Positions 61,974-64,000 of a DNA stretch of 64,000 nt are shown piece by piece (the stretch's first letter is position 1; the number at the start of each line of letters is the position of its first letter). A program made the position numbers and the translations under genes. Under the pieces are notes generated by a model. The model did no database searches, was not told the origin of the DNA, and worked only from the letters and a program-made list of their open reading frames with translations. The DNA is from Halomonas piscis (lineage in GTDB: Bacteria > Pseudomonadota > Gammaproteobacteria > Pseudomonadales > Halomonadaceae), in contig NZ_CP119391.1 of assembly GCF_031886125.1 (NCBI RefSeq), positions 2,170,001 to 2,234,000 of the forward strand. The letters run 5' to 3'.

Positions 61974-62993
61974 ATGGCCTTTCCCCGTCCCGCCGCTACG
62001 CTCAAGCGCAGCCTGCTCGCCGTCGCCGTTGCCGCCAGCGCTTCGGGCGCGGCCAACGCCGCCGACCGCGAACTGCTCAACGCCTCTTACGACATCGCCC
62101 GGGAGCTGTTTGCCGAAATCAACCCGAAGTTCGAAAGCTGGTGGGAAAAGGAGCACGGCGAAAGCGTTGAAGTCAGCCAGTCCCACAACGGCTCGTCCGC
62201 CCAGGCCCGATCCATCATGCAGGGGCTGGGCGCCGACGTCGTCACCTTCAACCAGGTGACCGACGTCCAGGTGCTGGCGGATGCCGGCCTGGTGGCCGAC
62301 GACTGGCAAGAGGCCTTTGACAACAACGCCTCGCCCTACTATTCCACCACGGCGTTTCTGGTGCGCAAGGGCAACCCCAAGAACATCGAAAGCTGGGACG
62401 ACTTGGCCGGCGACGACGTGGAAATCGTCTTCCCCAACCCCAAGACATCGGGCAACGGCCGCTATACTTACCTGGCCGCCTGGGGGGCTGCCGACAAGCG
62501 CCTTGACGGCGACGAGGAAAAAATTCGCGACTACATGAAGACCTTCCTCGGCAACGTCGAGGTATTCGACACCGGCGGCCGCGGGGCGACCACCAGCTTC
62601 ATCGAGCGCGAGATCGGCGACGTGCTGATCAGCTTCGAGTCCGAGGTCAACAACATCCGCGGCGAGTACGGCAGCGACGACTACGAAGTGGTGGTGCCGC
62701 CGGTCAGCATTCTCGCCGAGTTTCCCGTGGCCGTGGTCAAGGAAAACGCCGAGAAAAACGACAACGTCGACCTCGCCCAGGGCTATCTGGACTACCTCTA
62801 CCGCGAAGACACCCAGCGCCTGCTGGCCAACTTCAACTACCGCGTGCATGACGACACCGTGGTCGAGGAGTTCTCCGACCAGTTTCCCGACACTCGGCTG
62901 CTGGAAGTCAAAGACGTTTTCGGCGGCTGGGACCAGGCCATGGAAAAGCACTTTGAAAGCGGCGGCCTGATCGATCAGCTGCAGCGCCGGTAG
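61974..62993 (+). CDS. sbp: Sulfate ABC transporter periplasmic binding protein
   Basis: A 339-residue periplasmic protein with a signal peptide ending at ANA (residue 29). SQSHNGSSAQARSIMQGLGADVVTFNQVTDV and FPNPKTSGNGRYTYLAAWG are the Sbp/CysP sulfate-site blocks. TGGRGATTSFIEREIGDVLISFESEV follows. An ACAGGAG precedes the ATG at 61974; upstream frame to 61905 is not needed. First gene of the cysPTW(A) operon. Whether it is better called Sbp or CysP cannot be settled by eye. Confidence 0.93.
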   Translation: MAFPRPAATLKRSLLAVAVAASASGAANAADRELLNASYDIARELFAEINPKFESWWEKEHGESVEVSQSHNGSSAQARSIMQGLGADVVTFNQVTDVQVLADAGLVADDWQEAFDNNASPYYSTTAFLVRKGNPKNIESWDDLAGDDVEIVFPNPKTSGNGRYTYLAAWGAADKRLDGDEEKIRDYMKTFLGNVEVFDTGGRGATTSFIEREIGDVLISFESEVNNIRGEYGSDDYEVVVPPVSILAEFPVAVVKENAEKNDNVDLAQGYLDYLYREDTQRLLANFNYRVHDDTVVEEFSDQFPDTRLLEVKDVFGGWDQAMEKHFESGGLIDQLQRR

Positions 62994-63002
62994 GCACGTC
63001 CC

Positions 63003-63869
63003 ATGAGCACTTTGGCTATCAGACTCCCTCGGCGCCTTTCCGGCAGCACCCGCGTACTGCCGGGCTTTGGCCTGTCCATGGGGATCAGCGTGCTGTTTAT
63101 CTCGCTGGTGCTGCTCTTGCCCATGACCGGTCTTTTCGGCCAGCTGGCCGGACTCTCGCCGGGCGAATACTGGGCGATCGTAAGCGACCCTCGGGTCGCG
63201 GCAAGCTACGCCACCACCCTCGGTGCCGCCGGCGCGGCGGCGCTGGTCAACGCCGCCTTCGGCCTTTTGCTGGCCTGGGTGCTGGTGCGCTACGAATTTC
63301 CCGGCAAGCGCCTGGTGGATGCGCTGATGGATCTGCCTTTCGCCCTGCCCACCGCCGTTGCCGGCATTACCCTTGCCACCCTGTACGCCAAAAGCGGCTG
63401 GGCGGGTAGCGTGCTGGAGCCGCTGGGGATAAAGGTCGCCTATACCTGGGTGGGCATTGCGCTGGCCATGGCGTTTACCAGCATTCCGTTCGTGGTGCGC
63501 ACGGTGCAGCCGGTGCTCGAGGACATGCCCGCCGAGGTAGACGAGGCCGCCATGTCCCTTGGCGCCAGCGACGGCGTGGGCTTTCGCCGGGTCATTCTGC
63601 CCCACCTGTGGCCGGCGCTGGTCACCGGGACCGGGCTTGCCTTTGTGCGCTCGCTGGGGGAGTTCGGCGCGGTGATTTTCATTGCCGGCAACACCCCCTA
63701 CGAGACCGAAATCACCTCGCTGATGATTTTCGTCAAGCTCCAGGAATACGACTACGCCGGCGCCTCGGCCATTGCCTCGGTGCTGCTGTTCGTCTCGCTT
63801 GCCCTGCTGCTCGCCATCAATGTCTGGCAGGGCCGCTTCGTTCGCCGCCTGCACGGAGGAAAAGGCTAA
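63003..63869 (+). CDS. cysT: Sulfate ABC transporter permease CysT
   Basis: A 288-residue inner-membrane permease, six helices expected. The EAA loop reads VDEAAMSLGASDGVGFRRVILPHL; LPGFGLSMGISVLFISLVLLLPM and LPTAVAGITLATLYA are typical of CysT (CysU). 9 bp after the binding protein gene; its TAA overlaps the cysW ATG by one base. Confidence 0.95.
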   Translation: MSTLAIRLPRRLSGSTRVLPGFGLSMGISVLFISLVLLLPMTGLFGQLAGLSPGEYWAIVSDPRVAASYATTLGAAGAAALVNAAFGLLLAWVLVRYEFPGKRLVDALMDLPFALPTAVAGITLATLYAKSGWAGSVLEPLGIKVAYTWVGIALAMAFTSIPFVVRTVQPVLEDMPAEVDEAAMSLGASDGVGFRRVILPHLWPALVTGTGLAFVRSLGEFGAVIFIAGNTPYETEITSLMIFVKLQEYDYAGASAIASVLLFVSLALLLAINVWQGRFVRRLHGGKG

Positions 63870-64000
63870 TGCAACGCATCGGAGACGCCCCCGGCGTTCG
63901 CCGGCTGCTGATCGGCGCCGCGCTTTTGCTCACGGCCGCCTTTCTCGCGCTGCCGCTGGTGGCGATTTTTGCCCAGGCCTTTGCCAAGGGCGTGGGCGTG
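63869..64000 (+). CDS. cysW: Sulfate ABC transporter permease CysW, N-terminal part (runs off the window)
   Basis: The first 44 codons only: MQRIGDAPGVRRLLIGAALL, then a hydrophobic helix and PLVAIFAQAFAKG, the CysW start. Translationally coupled to cysT by TAATG. cysA is expected next, beyond the window. Confidence 0.88.
   Translation, partial: MQRIGDAPGVRRLLIGAALLLTAAFLALPLVAIFAQAFAKGVGV

Noticed and set aside
61959..63854. A 631-codon leftward frame opposite sbp and cysT
   Set aside because: Shadow of high-GC genes; composition is His/Gly/Val-rich with no motif, and the opposite strand holds clear conserved proteins. Similar shadows occur at 40611-42164, 46833-48431 and 48068-49813.

Overview
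The window is a dense, GC-rich (roughly two-thirds G+C) gammaproteobacterial chromosome segment. Gene content, acidic proteins and gene order point to a halophilic Oceanospirillales-type organism, most likely the Halomonas/Chromohalobacter group. This taxonomic call is inference from gene order and protein similarity remembered by eye; no search was run. Almost everything is core housekeeping. The accessory material is one short islet next to a tRNA cluster and two insertion sequences. I did not find a defence system, CRISPR array, prophage or biosynthetic cluster.

Layout, left to right. 1-8.6 kb: the 5' part of hrpA (leftward), a fadD plus tautomerase pair, a YafJ-type amidotransferase, a small membrane protein, an oligopeptidase B-like peptidase, and rnd-ycgL-ycgN. 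8.6-13.2 kb: the leftward dnaX-ybaB-recR cluster leading into rnd, then grxD, argF (rightward) and tRNA-Ala with a strong promoter. 13.4-17.0 kb: the conserved gacA/uvrY-uvrC-pgsA-tRNA-Gly-tRNA-Cys-tRNA-Leu block, with a consensus promoter before the tRNAs. 17.0-19.5 kb: a less GC-rich islet with two related secreted Q/R/D/N-rich proteins, one carrying a GxxxG ladder and the other twelve octapeptide repeats. It is followed by an intact IS481-family element with recognisable 24-bp inverted repeats and a CCTAGC target duplication. 19.6-23.7 kb: ygfX-sdhE (leftward), ihfB-lapA-lapB (rightward), pyrF (leftward) and a ComEA-like protein.

23.7-30.5 kb: the 2-methylcitrate cycle genes prpB-prpC-prpD (leftward), a 12-bp tandem repeat tract upstream of prpB, an IS110-family (IS1111-type) element with inverted repeats and a 280-nt non-coding end that probably encodes its bridge RNA, and pabB. 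30.6-34.1 kb: a divergent cysH, cysB, thioredoxin and an AI-2E family permease. 34.4-40.5 kb: a SIMPL-domain exported protein, serS, a DUF4202 protein and a large YdiJ-type FAD/Fe-S dehydrogenase.

40.5-60.3 kb: tryptophan genes trpG-trpD-trpC and, 15 kb away, trpE (with gph and rpe). The two halves are separated by a complete 13-gene complex I operon, nuoA-B-CD-E-F-G-H-I-J-K-L-M-N, on the opposite strand. 61.9-64.0 kb: the start of a sulfate ABC transporter operon (binding protein, cysT, partial cysW) preceded by an AT-rich probable CysB region. Sulfur assimilation therefore appears three times: cysH, cysB and the transporter.
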